NCBI RefSeq assembly: GCF_003333315.1
Contig: NZ_PSYR01000001.1
Location: forward strand, 1,018,501-1,082,500
Source of the DNA: Acidiferrobacter thiooxydans
GTDB taxonomy: Bacteria; Pseudomonadota; Gammaproteobacteria; Acidiferrobacterales; Acidiferrobacteraceae
Reading direction: 5' to 3'
Length of the DNA: 64,000 bases
In this document: positions 8,028 through 15,644 of the stretch, piece after piece
Layout: the number at the start of each line of letters is the position of its first letter
How positions within the stretch are numbered: position 1 is the stretch's first letter
Made by a program: the position numbers and the translations under genes
The notes under the pieces: model-generated
The model's database searches: none
What the model saw: only the letters and a program-made list of their open reading frames with translations
What the model was told of the DNA's origin: nothing

Positions 8028-8183
8028 TTACGAAGTCGAGCGGCTGCGCTTCCGCCGGGTCTCGGCGCGCCAAGCCTTGGCGTCGGTCTCTATATCCTTG
8101 GCCGCCACAGTAACCCCCGCGTTAGCGGTATCGAGGCTCGCCTGTACCGAGCGGCGAAACCACGCTTCATGCGCCGGTCCCCT
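8028..8183 (-). pseudogene. 5'-truncated RelB/StbD-like antitoxin remnant
   Basis: A minus-strand frame open from 8183 to the stop at 8028-8030 encodes about 51 residues without a start codon; a TAA lies immediately upstream in frame. The peptide includes HEAWFRRSVQASLDTANAG and AWRAETRRKRSR. This resembles the C-terminal half of RelB/StbD/ParD-like antitoxins, which bear a WFR..VQ.ALD motif and a basic tail. No matching toxin is present. It looks like the relic of a third toxin-antitoxin pair between the TAC module and HigBA. Confidence 0.5.
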
Positions 8184-8237
8184 TTACGTGCCGACCGCAT
8201 CACCATAATGTCCCGAGGATGCCGTGCGCCAAATCAC

Positions 8238-8591
8238 TTACTGGTTCAGTAGACTTTCGGCCGGGATATGGAATTGCCGGTTCAAGGCCTGAATCATCCG
8301 TATCGTCAACGGGCGTTTGCGAGCCAGGACCTCGTAGACGCGGTTTTTGCGTCCAATGGCAGGGACTAAGTCATCAACGGTGAGGCCCTGCTGCTCCATG
8401 CGAAATTTGATGGCCTCCACGGCATCGGGCCAATCCAGGGGATAGTGTTTGCGCTCGTACGCCTCGACCAGGGTCACCAGCACATCGAGGCGGTCGCCGG
8501 CTTCGGACCCCGGCTCCGCGGTCATGAGCGTTTCGATTTCGTGTAACGTCTTGCGATAGTCCGCGTCGGTCTTGATAGGGTGAATGTCCAT
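8238..8591 (-). CDS. higA: HigA-type antitoxin (XRE family)
   Basis: 117 aa. The N-terminal half matches the HigA type of COG5499, with an acidic helical region then YPLDWPDAVEAIKFRMEQQG. The helix-turn-helix follows at about residues 68-112 (LTVDDLVPAIGRKNRVYEVL, then RMIQALNRQFHIPAESLL). It neutralises the HigB toxin encoded nine bases upstream on the same strand and would repress the shared promoter. The order toxin first, antitoxin second is normal for hig loci. The start at 8591 is the first ATG after the toxin stop. Confidence 0.9.
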   Translation of the reverse strand: MDIHPIKTDADYRKTLHEIETLMTAEPGSEAGDRLDVLVTLVEAYERKHYPLDWPDAVEAIKFRMEQQGLTVDDLVPAIGRKNRVYEVLARKRPLTIRMIQALNRQFHIPAESLLNQ

Positions 8592-8600
8592 GAGGTGCCC

Positions 8601-8903
8601 TCAGATAGTCTGTGCGTCGATGCGGTCGTACTCCTCATGCGTGCCCAGGAAGCGGACGTAGAGCACTCGGTAGGGAGTATTTATCCACACGACCAGCCGG
8701 TATTTGTTGCCGCCGATGTTGAAGACGACCCGTCCGTCTTTCAGGATGCTGGCGTTGCCGAATTGCCGTTTCACGTCGTCGGGTGTCGACCAGTCGGCCT
8801 TGACCGCTTCGCGATACCACGCCATCGTCGGCCCCTCGGCGTCCCGGTATTCCGGCCTGCCGGTCCAGAACGCTTTGAGGGTCGACACGGCGATGACGCG
8901 CAT
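8601..8903 (-). CDS. higB: HigB-type mRNA interferase toxin
   Basis: 100 aa of the HigB_toxin family (COG4680). Typical features are the start MRVIAVSTLKAFW, a central WSTPDDVKRQF, then VFNIGGNKYRLVVWINTPY and YVRFLGTHEEYD. The family cleaves mRNA on the ribosome. I chose the ATG at 8903, since family members begin at this point; an in-frame ATG ten codons upstream lies within the promoter. The start codon sits at the expected transcription start, suggesting a leaderless toxin mRNA. Confidence 0.9.
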   Translation of the reverse strand: MRVIAVSTLKAFWTGRPEYRDAEGPTMAWYREAVKADWSTPDDVKRQFGNASILKDGRVVFNIGGNKYRLVVWINTPYRVLYVRFLGTHEEYDRIDAQTI

Positions 8904-8909
8904 GAGGGC

Positions 8910-8938
8910 ACCGTAGTCCCATATTGGGACCATGTCAA
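8910..8938 (-). promoter_or_regulatory. higBA promoter with operator in the spacer
   Basis: Minus strand: -35 TTGACA at 8938-8933, a 17-base spacer, and -10 TACGGT at 8915-8910. The spacer contains the inverted repeat GTCCCATATTGGGAC (8916-8930, arms GTCCCA and TGGGAC), filling 15 of its 17 bases. A repressor bound there would block RNA polymerase directly, as expected for HigA autoregulation. Transcription should start at about 8904-8903, the first base of the higB ATG. Confidence 0.75.
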
Positions 8939-8951
8939 GTCGGCCGTGGCG

Positions 8952-9012
8952 AGCCTGCAGTTTTTACGCGGGGAGGCTCTCTGGTACTACCCCAGCCTGC
9001 GGTCTTTACGCG
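8952..9012. repeat. short direct repeat pair (19 bp, 17 matches)
   Basis: AGCCTGCAGTTTTTACGCG at 8952-8970 recurs as AGCCTGCGGTCTTTACGCG at 8994-9012, 42 bp apart. The pair lies between the higBA promoter and the truncated end of the integrase gene. It could be a recombination junction left by deletion of the rest of the integrase, or recombinase binding sites. Confidence 0.4.
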
Positions 9013-9027
9013 CCTCGCGGAAACCGC

Positions 9028-9318
9028 CTAGTGGCGACCGTACTCGAGGCGCGCGCCGCGTTTGCGCGGGGTGATTTCCTCCTGGTAGCGGAGGAGGGCC
9101 TGGCGCAGCAGGACGGTGTCCGCGAGCTGTTTGGCTTCCGCCTCGCCGGGGGTCTCCGTGGTCAGGGTTTGCTCAGTGGCTCGCGCCCACGCAATGGCTT
9201 CCGCACGCGTAGTAAAGGTTTTGGTTTTGGTGCCGCGTCCATTTAGACGCACACGCGCCTGCCATCCGCCCCACGGCCGTTTTGTGATGGATGCCACGGT
9301 TGCCCCGCCTCGTGCCAA
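9028..9318 (-). pseudogene. N-terminal fragment of a tyrosine integrase
   Basis: The 96 codons match only the N-terminal arm-binding part of phage/island integrases: ASITKRPWGGWQARVRLNG, then TKTFTTRAEAIAWARATEQ, and LLRYQEEITPRKRGARLE. After this the homologous frame ends within five codons (stop 9028-9030), so the catalytic R-H-R-Y domain is absent. Translation may have begun at the GTG at 9297. The fragment points away from the adjacent tRNA-Val 3' end, the normal position of an integrase in a tRNA-inserted island. It marks the right boundary of the accessory region. Confidence 0.75.
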
Positions 9319-9453
9319 ATACCCGTCAGGCGCAGCTTGCCCCCCTGGTGGATGGAAGGCAATGAACCCGTGGCACGAAACGTGTCCCCCGATACTCAGT
9401 GGAGCGGAGCGTGATTTCGTGGGGAGGATGATGAGCTAAGTGCTGGATTATAT

Positions 9454-9528
9454 TGGTGGGCGATAGTGGGATCGAACCACTGACCCCTGCCGTGTGAAGG
9501 CAGTGCTCTACCGCTGAGCTAATCGCCC
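9454..9528 (-). tRNA. tRNA-Val (anticodon CAC)
   Basis: 75 nt with encoded CCA (9456-9454). The acceptor stem GGGCGAT pairs with ATCGCCC. The D arm is TAGCTCAGCGGTAGAGCA and the anticodon arm is CTGCC-TTCACAC-GGCAG with CAC at positions 34-36. The T arm contains the standard GTTCGATCC. CAC reads the valine codon GUG, which is common in this G+C-rich genome. Its 3' end faces the integrase remnant, so it is the likely attachment site of the island at 1-9453. Confidence 0.95.
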
Positions 9529-9538
9529 GGTGTCGGCC

Positions 9539-9567
9539 AGTTTACGGAAATGCACGGAATTGGTCAA
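9539..9567 (-). promoter_or_regulatory. tRNA-Val promoter
   Basis: Minus strand -35 TTGACC (9567-9562), exactly 17 bases, and -10 TAAACT (9544-9539). The predicted start is a few bases ahead of the mature tRNA 5' end at 9528. Confidence 0.7.
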
Positions 9568-9589
9568 TTTTCCGGAGGCCTTTGCTAGA

Positions 9590-10354
9590 ATGGCTGGCAT
9601 GAGCGAAAACTATCGGAAGGCGGTACGCGATGCGCGTCGACTGGCGCGCACCCACAGCAACGGTATCCTGTCGACCTTATCCGCGGATATGGACGGGTGG
9701 CCGTTCGGGTCCGTGGCCCCTTATATCCTGGATTTCGAAGGGCACCCGATCCTGTTGTTATCCGATCTGGCCCAGCATAGCCGCAACATTCAACGGGATA
9801 GCCGTGTAAGTCTGCTGGCTTGGGAGGACGAGAAGTCCGACATCCAGCAGTCGGGGCGTGCGACCCTCATGGGGCGGGCGACTGTAATCGAAGGCGATGC
9901 GGCCTTGCGGGACCGATACCTGCGTTATCTGCCGCAGGCCCAGGAATATTTTGCGATCCACGACTTCCGCTTTTATAAACTGTCCGTCGAGCGCGTGCGG
10001 TTTATCGGCGGCTTTGGCGATATTCATTGGATACGCGGGGAAGACTACTGCCTATCGCGCGAGTCGTTCGATGCGGAATTGGTGGCGGCGGAGAGCGGCG
10101 CCGTGGTCCATATGAACGCCGACCATAAGGACGCCCTTATTCGCTATTGTCGGGCGCTGGGCGTGGACGAATCCGAGCCGCGCCTCGTCGGCATCGATCC
10201 CGAGGGTTTTGATATCGCCACCCGTGGCGGCCGGCTGCGCATCGATTTCGACGCCCCCGTGCGTGACGCCAAGGGGCTGCGCGAGGCCTTCGTGCGCATG
10301 GCGCGAACCTCAGGTGCCGGCCGGGATGACCTTCCAAGCACCGTTTCCGGTTAG
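9590..10354 (+). CDS. HugZ-like protein (PNPOx-fold plus DUF2470)
   Basis: 254 aa. The N-terminal two thirds have the split-barrel fold of the pyridoxamine 5'-phosphate oxidase superfamily (ILSTLSADMDGWPFGSV, then PILLLSDLAQHSRNI). The C-terminal part is DUF2470 with SGAVVHMNADHKDALIRY. HugZ proteins of this architecture bind haem and in Helicobacter and Campylobacter degrade it; whether this one does is not shown by sequence. The ATG at 9590 is chosen because GGAGG lies 11 bases upstream; another ATG nine bases later is possible. The 3' end overlaps the convergent ABC transporter gene by 45 bp. Confidence 0.85.
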   Translation: MAGMSENYRKAVRDARRLARTHSNGILSTLSADMDGWPFGSVAPYILDFEGHPILLLSDLAQHSRNIQRDSRVSLLAWEDEKSDIQQSGRATLMGRATVIEGDAALRDRYLRYLPQAQEYFAIHDFRFYKLSVERVRFIGGFGDIHWIRGEDYCLSRESFDAELVAAESGAVVHMNADHKDALIRYCRALGVDESEPRLVGIDPEGFDIATRGGRLRIDFDAPVRDAKGLREAFVRMARTSGAGRDDLPSTVSG

Positions 10355-12034
10355 TTGCAGACGCGTCTTGTGGTAGGCGTTCAGCGCCGATCGGTGGCCA
10401 ACGCTCACCACCGTGCTGTTTGGCAGACGGTGGCGTAGCAGCGTATAGAGTTCCCCCTCGGCGGCCTCGTCGAGCGCCGATGTCGCTTCGTCCATATAGA
10501 TCCACTGGGGTTTTTGCAGAAGGATGCGCGCAAACGCGATGCGCTGCTGCTCGCCGAGCGACAGGATGAGCGGCCAGGACTTTTGTTCATCCAACTGCGG
10601 GATGAGGCGCGCGAGCCCAACGGCCGTGAGCGCCTCGGTCAGGGCGTCGTTCGCGGTGTCCGGTCGACCGTGAGGGTAGAGGAGGACCTCGCGCAAGGTC
10701 CCCAGGGGCAGGTAAGGTTTTTGGGGCAGAAATAGCGAGGAACTCTTGGGTGGCGCCGCGATCCGGCCGCTTCCAAACGGCCAGATGCCGGCGAGCGCCC
10801 GGATCAATGTGCTCTTCCCACTGCCGGATGGCCCCGTAAGTAGCATGGTCTCTCCCGGTTCCACCGACAGCGACAGATCCGATAGTAGCGGGCGCCCATC
10901 GGGGACATGGAGACTCACCGACTGAAGCTGGAGTTTGTCGGCGGTCTCTTGGGTGATGGCATCGATGTCGGCGGCAACGCCGCGGACCTTGGCCATGTGT
11001 TCGCTAAAGCCCGTGAGTCGGTCCACGACCGCATGCCATGCGGCAAGGTCGGGGTAGATCGTCACGATGTAGGAGAGCCCCCCCTGCACCTGCTGGAAGG
11101 CCGACGAGATCTGCATGACGAGGCCCAACTGGATCTGCTTTGCGAAAAAGCTCGGTGCGGCTACGAGAAACGGGAAGATGATGGCCGCTTGCCCGTATCC
11201 CGCCGAGAACCAGTTGAGGATCTTCTGCCGACGCATGATCGCCCAATAGTTGCGAAAGATAGACGCAAAGCGCTCCCCCAGACCTTTATGTTCCTGATCC
11301 TCGCCGCCATAGAGCGCGATGCTCTCGGTGTTCTCGCGCACGCGGACGAGATTGAAACGAAAATCCGCATCGAACCGTTGCTGATTGAAGCTCAAGCCGA
11401 TCAAGGGCCGACCCAGTTTGAGCATGATCCAGGTCCCAGCCACGGAATAGATGAGCGCGGCCCACACGAGATAACCCGGGATCTCCCATTTCTGCCCATC
11501 TATCGGGATCGTCAGGCGGTCCGATAGCATCCAGAGCATGGTGATGAAGGAGGCGATGGTCACGACCGAACTCAAAAGACCGAGACCAAGTCTCAGGGTA
11601 CCGCGAATAAATGCGCTGATGTCGTCTGCGATACGCTGATCAGGGTTGTCGGTACCGTCGCTCAAAAGCTGCATGCGATAGTAGGCGCGGTCGCTCAGCC
11701 AGTCCTTGAGGTAGTAGTGGGTCATCCAGCGCCGCCAGCGGATCTGAAGCATTTCTCCCAGGTAGAGCTGATACACGTAGCCGGCGATATAAAGCCCCGC
11801 AAGCCACGAAAAGCGCAGCATGTCCGCCCAGAAGGCGGTTTCATTATAGTGTTGGAGCGCGTCGTAGAAGCCGTTGTACCACTCTGTTATGAGGACGTTG
11901 ATGTAGACGAGTCCCAGGCTCAAGCCGACGACGACCGCGAGCAGCCCATAGGCCGACCAGCGTTCTTCGGACTTCCAGTAGGGCGCGCTGATGCGCCATG
12001 CACCGCGAAAGAATGCAAGATTAAACCGTTCCAT
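10310..12034 (-). CDS. ABC transporter, fused permease/ATPase (SbmA/YddA type)
   Basis: 574 aa. The N-terminal half has about six membrane segments and the SbmA/BacA-like region ITEWYNGFYDALQHYN and QIRWRRWMTHYYLKDWL. The C-terminal ATPase shows Walker A GPSGSGKSTLIRALAG, signature SLGEQQRIAFAR and Walker B WIYMDEATSALD. The YddA/SbmA family works as inner-membrane homodimers; the substrate of this member is unknown. The first ATG with GGAG upstream is at 12034. It diverges from the PQQ-propeller lipoprotein gene and converges on hugZ, overlapping it by 45 bp. Confidence 0.9.
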   Translation of the reverse strand: MERFNLAFFRGAWRISAPYWKSEERWSAYGLLAVVVGLSLGLVYINVLITEWYNGFYDALQHYNETAFWADMLRFSWLAGLYIAGYVYQLYLGEMLQIRWRRWMTHYYLKDWLSDRAYYRMQLLSDGTDNPDQRIADDISAFIRGTLRLGLGLLSSVVTIASFITMLWMLSDRLTIPIDGQKWEIPGYLVWAALIYSVAGTWIMLKLGRPLIGLSFNQQRFDADFRFNLVRVRENTESIALYGGEDQEHKGLGERFASIFRNYWAIMRRQKILNWFSAGYGQAAIIFPFLVAAPSFFAKQIQLGLVMQISSAFQQVQGGLSYIVTIYPDLAAWHAVVDRLTGFSEHMAKVRGVAADIDAITQETADKLQLQSVSLHVPDGRPLLSDLSLSVEPGETMLLTGPSGSGKSTLIRALAGIWPFGSGRIAAPPKSSSLFLPQKPYLPLGTLREVLLYPHGRPDTANDALTEALTAVGLARLIPQLDEQKSWPLILSLGEQQRIAFARILLQKPQWIYMDEATSALDEAAEGELYTLLRHRLPNSTVVSVGHRSALNAYHKTRLQLTGNGAWKVIPAGT

Positions 12035-12127
12035 TTCTGAACTGGGCTCCGGAGCGTTGGTTATGACCGCTTATGGTATCCGGCCCCTGGACCGTGCCGG
12101 GGCCGCTCCCGCTGCCATGATAGCATG

Positions 12128-12142
12128 GCGCCAAATTGGCGC
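12128..12142. promoter_or_regulatory. 15-bp perfect palindrome, operator candidate
   Basis: GCGCCAA-A-TTGGCGC lies in the divergent region between the ABC transporter and the PQQ lipoprotein gene, 22 bp upstream of the lipoprotein -35 box. It has the size of a binding site for a dimeric regulator. No regulator gene is adjacent. Confidence 0.45.
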
Positions 12143-12163
12143 GGGCCCTGGGATGCACGTCCC

Positions 12164-12192
12164 TTGACCACGCGCCACCTATCGCCTAGGGT
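12164..12192 (+). promoter_or_regulatory. promoter of the PQQ-propeller lipoprotein
   Basis: TTGACC (12164-12169), 17-base spacer, TAGGGT (12187-12192). The start would be about 43 bases ahead of the ATG at 12242, leaving room for the GGGAGG ribosome site seen there. Confidence 0.55.
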
Positions 12193-12241
12193 TTGGCATT
12201 CGATGCAGTCCCACACAAGAGTTCCGGGAGGAATCAGGGAT

Positions 12242-13663
12242 ATGGAAGCACGACCCGCTATACGCCTGTCTGTTGTTGCCAGCCTGGCAGCGCTTGCTTT
12301 ACTGTCGGGATGCAGTCATAAGGCCTCGCCTGTTGCCAGTTCATCAGCCAAGACCGCGCTCGCATCACCCCATGCGTGGCCGCTTTATGGGCTCAACGCC
12401 GCCCACGACGCCCGCTACAAGGCGCCGCAGGGGACCGTCGGCGAGCCCGTACATTGGGTCTTTCATGTCCCTGAGGCCGTTCCGAAGGGCATGAAAAAGC
12501 CCGCGATCAAGCAGACCTACGTCAGTATCACGGCGGTACGCGACCTGGTCGGCATTCCTATCGGGGCATCGGTCGTTGACGGCAAGGTGTATGTCGCAGA
12601 CGACAATGGCTTCCTATACGCCCTCGACGGATCAGACGGGCATATGCTCTGGAAGTTCAATGCATTAAACCAGATCATGACCACTCCGCTCGTGGCCGGG
12701 CGCGGTCCCAAGAAGCTTGTGTATGTAGGCGGAGGGAACTCCAACTTCAGCTATACGCAGGCGGTGAAATTCGGACACAAAGGCGCAAGCATCGTGCGCG
12801 GGACCGACATCAGCGGCATCTACGCCGTACATGCCGCCACCGGCAAGCTCGCCTGGGTCTATCATACCAAAGGCGAGGATATGCCAACGCCCGCGATCGA
12901 CGATGGGACGCTGGTCTTTGGCAATGGGGACGGACACATCTACGGGCTCAACGCCGCCACCGGCAAGTTCAAATGGCGCGTCCCCATCAAGTCATTCGTG
13001 AGCATGTCGTCAGCCACGGTCTACCATCATCTCGTCATCATGGGAGGCACCCATCCGAGCGCCCTTTATGCCATAGACGCCAAGACCGGGAAGCTAGCAT
13101 GGCGCACGGCCCCTCATGCGGTCTTTTCGAGCAGCATGGGCGATTGTGCCCCAGCGCAGTCGCGCGGCATCGTGGTCACCCAGTTCGAGCGCAAGGCCAA
13201 GGGCCATCACCGGGCAAAGAGCGTGGAGATAGCGCTCGATGCCAAGACCGGCAAAATCCTATGGCAGACGACGCTCGGGGTCGGCAAGGTGCCGCCACGC
13301 AACAAGGATGCCGTGCCCATGATCGTGGGTGGAACGATTTATACCGGGAGTCCCGTGACCGCCACGGCTTACGCGGTGCAACTAAAGACCGGCAAGGTGC
13401 TCTGGCATACGCCTCTCAAGATCAAGATGAAGGCCGCGCCCAGCGTGACGGGTTCGGATGTGATCTTTCCCGTGGGTAACGGCGCGATCTTCGTGCTAGA
13501 CCGTAAGACCGGGAAGGTCCTATCCAAGTATATGACCCATCATGGCGGCTTCGGTCCCCAGAACGGCGTGGTGATGGGGGACACCTACCTCATCGGCAGC
13601 AACTTCGGTTGGATGTACGCGTTACCGGTCAAGACGCTTTTGGGGCAAGGCAAGACCTCTTAA
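12242..13663 (+). CDS. PQQ-like beta-propeller lipoprotein
   Basis: 473 aa. It begins with a lipoprotein signal, with the lipobox LLSGC at about residues 19-23. The rest consists of repeated propeller blades bearing the PQQ/quinoprotein signature: YALDGSDGHMLWKF, IYGLNAATGKFKW, LYAIDAKTGKLAW, VQLKTGKVLWHT. This resembles BamB and quinoprotein dehydrogenases. The housekeeping bamB is elsewhere (41241), so this is a separate exported propeller protein. No dehydrogenase-specific disulfide or haem motif is seen, so a binding or scaffold role is as likely as an enzyme. The ATG at 12242 follows GGGAGG. The DUF1345 gene starts four bases after the stop. Confidence 0.8.
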   Translation: MEARPAIRLSVVASLAALALLSGCSHKASPVASSSAKTALASPHAWPLYGLNAAHDARYKAPQGTVGEPVHWVFHVPEAVPKGMKKPAIKQTYVSITAVRDLVGIPIGASVVDGKVYVADDNGFLYALDGSDGHMLWKFNALNQIMTTPLVAGRGPKKLVYVGGGNSNFSYTQAVKFGHKGASIVRGTDISGIYAVHAATGKLAWVYHTKGEDMPTPAIDDGTLVFGNGDGHIYGLNAATGKFKWRVPIKSFVSMSSATVYHHLVIMGGTHPSALYAIDAKTGKLAWRTAPHAVFSSSMGDCAPAQSRGIVVTQFERKAKGHHRAKSVEIALDAKTGKILWQTTLGVGKVPPRNKDAVPMIVGGTIYTGSPVTATAYAVQLKTGKVLWHTPLKIKMKAAPSVTGSDVIFPVGNGAIFVLDRKTGKVLSKYMTHHGGFGPQNGVVMGDTYLIGSNFGWMYALPVKTLLGQGKTS

Positions 13664-13667
13664 AAGC

Positions 13668-14345
13668 ATGTTGCGGTCGCTCATGCGCGCCGCACGGGCT
13701 TTCGGGGCCCGTCGGCGCCTTGCGGCATCGGTACTCGCGGGGACTGCGGTATTCATGACCGTTGCGTCCCAGCATCTCACTGACATCCGGCTGTTGCTCG
13801 GCTGGGATGCGGCGTGCCTTACGTTTTTGATCCTGGCGGGGATAGTGATGGTGTTTGCCGATGCCCAGGAGACCTGCCGCAGTACGGTCGATCAGGATCA
13901 AAGCGGGTTTGCGCTGCTGTCGATGGCGCTGCTTGCGGCCTGTGCGAGTGTTTTTGCCATTTTGTTTTTGCTGAGTTACATGAAGGGCGCGTCAGCCTCG
14001 GAGAAGGTCTTCTATCTGGCGCTCGCGGTCTCGGCCATTACCGGGTCGTGGTTGGTTGTGCACACGCTTTTTGCCTTTCATTACGCGCACAGTTATTACC
14101 GGGGGCGCGCGGTGCCAGACGGTGTGCGTGACGATGGGGGGCTGCACTTTCCGGGATCGGCCCTGCCGCATTATATGGATTTTCTGTATTTCTCGTTTGT
14201 CATCGGCATGACCTCGCAGGTCTCGGACGTGGCCATCACTTCGCATAGTGTGCGGCGCGCGGCCTTGCTGCATGGCGTACTGTCGTTTGCCTTCAACACC
14301 CTGATCCTGGCGCTTACCATCAACATTGTCGCAGGCCTGATGTAG
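13668..14345 (+). CDS. DUF1345 membrane protein
   Basis: 225 aa with five predicted membrane segments, matching the DUF1345 family (HTLFAFHYAHSYYRG in the centre, then FLYFSFVIGMTSQVSDV). Function is unknown in the family. The start is four bases after the preceding stop, so the two genes are likely one transcript. It converges on the aldo/keto reductase gene, leaving seven bases between stops. Confidence 0.8.
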   Translation: MLRSLMRAARAFGARRRLAASVLAGTAVFMTVASQHLTDIRLLLGWDAACLTFLILAGIVMVFADAQETCRSTVDQDQSGFALLSMALLAACASVFAILFLLSYMKGASASEKVFYLALAVSAITGSWLVVHTLFAFHYAHSYYRGRAVPDGVRDDGGLHFPGSALPHYMDFLYFSFVIGMTSQVSDVAITSHSVRRAALLHGVLSFAFNTLILALTINIVAGLM

Positions 14346-14352
14346 CGGCGTG

Positions 14353-15393
14353 TCAGGGTGCTGGATTGGGGGATTTCAGGTGGACCTCTTCGATGGCGGC
14401 GAGCGCCTCGGGCGATAGCGCGACCTTGGCGTGCACGATGTTTTCCTTCAGTTGTTCCACGGTGCGCGCGCCCAGCAGAGTGGAGGCGGTGAAGAAGCGC
14501 GAGCGCACGAAGCCGAGCGCCAGGGCCCCGAGCGACAAGCCGAAATTCTCGGCAACACGCGCGTACGCATCCACGGCCGGCACGATGGCCGCCTTGCGAT
14601 AGCGCGGGCTGAATTCCGGGAAGCGATTCAGGCGCGCCTGCGGGTCGCTATGCGTCCGGTATTTGCCGGTGAGTACGCCAAAGGCAAGCGGGCTGTAAGC
14701 CAAAAGGCCCAGACGCTCGCGATGGCATACCTCGGCTAGCCCCGACTCGAAGGTTCGATTCAGGAGGTTGTAGGCGTTTTGAATGGTGACGATTCGCGGC
14801 AGACCGAGGCGCCCGGCGGCCTCCAGAAAGCGCAGCGTCCCCCACGGGGTCTCGTTGCTGAGGCCGATGTAGCGCACCTTGCCTTCGCGCACGAGCGTGG
14901 CGAGCGCCTGAAGCTGCTCCTCGATCTCCGCGGCCCTGTCTACGGTATCTTGGGCCTCGTACTGTGTGCCGCCAAATAGCGGGAGAGGACGCGACGGCCA
15001 GTGAATCTGGTAGAGGTCGACATAATCGGTCTTCAGCCGCTTCAGGCTCGCTTCGAGCGCCGCGCGCATGTTGGCGAGGTCGAGGGCGAGCGGCCCGCCC
15101 CGTATCCATCGAAAGCCGCGCAAGGGCCCGGCGACCTTGGTGGCGATCACCACCCGATCGCGCGCCTGTCGGGCAAGCCACGCGCCGACGATGGCCTCCG
15201 TGGCCCCTTGGGTCTCGGCGCGTCCCGGCACCGGATACATCTCCGCCATATCGAACAGGTTGATGCCCTCGGACAGCGCATAGTCGAGCTGGGCATGCGC
15301 GCAGGCCTGGTCGGTCTGCTCGCCGAAGGTCATGGTGCCAAGACCGATGTCGGAAATGGCAAGATCGGTGCCGGGGAGGTGGTGGATGCGCAT
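14353..15393 (-). CDS. aldo/keto reductase (Tas-like)
   Basis: 346 aa. The TIM-barrel NADPH-dependent reductase family is shown by DIGLGTMTFGEQ near the start, the catalytic Tyr region GINLFDMAEMYPVP, VDLYQIHWPSR, and VRYIGLSNETPWG. The length and MYPVP sequence are close to E. coli Tas. The substrate is not predictable. I chose the ATG at 15393 because the family starts here (MRIHHLPGT); an upstream ATG adds eight residues. Confidence 0.88.
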   Translation of the reverse strand: MRIHHLPGTDLAISDIGLGTMTFGEQTDQACAHAQLDYALSEGINLFDMAEMYPVPGRAETQGATEAIVGAWLARQARDRVVIATKVAGPLRGFRWIRGGPLALDLANMRAALEASLKRLKTDYVDLYQIHWPSRPLPLFGGTQYEAQDTVDRAAEIEEQLQALATLVREGKVRYIGLSNETPWGTLRFLEAAGRLGLPRIVTIQNAYNLLNRTFESGLAEVCHRERLGLLAYSPLAFGVLTGKYRTHSDPQARLNRFPEFSPRYRKAAIVPAVDAYARVAENFGLSLGALALGFVRSRFFTASTLLGARTVEQLKENIVHAKVALSPEALAAIEEVHLKSPNPAP

Positions 15394-15450
15394 CCCCGGA
15401 CTTTGCCAATTTCCCATGGGGCTGTCAAATGGCGGCCATCACGCGCGGTT

Positions 15451-15459
15451 TGCTATAAT
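15451..15459 (+). promoter_or_regulatory. extended -10 promoter ahead of rmlD
   Basis: TGCTATAAT is a perfect extended -10 element; no good -35 box lies 16-18 bases upstream. It would give a very G+C-rich leader of about 180 bases before rmlD at 15645. No other feature is recognisable in 15418-15644. Confidence 0.5.
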
Positions 15460-15644
15460 CGCCGCTCCCGGTGGCGACGCGGCCGCGGAGTCGGTGAGGC
15501 GGCGCGCGGCGTGCGCGCGCCGGCTGTCGAGGGTGCACATCGTTGCGGGCCGCGGTCGCTGCGGCGCATCCGGCGACACGCGTAGGGGCGTTGGCGGGAG
15601 ATCACCACTTTTGGAATCATTGTCATGAGCGACGAGGGGCGGCC

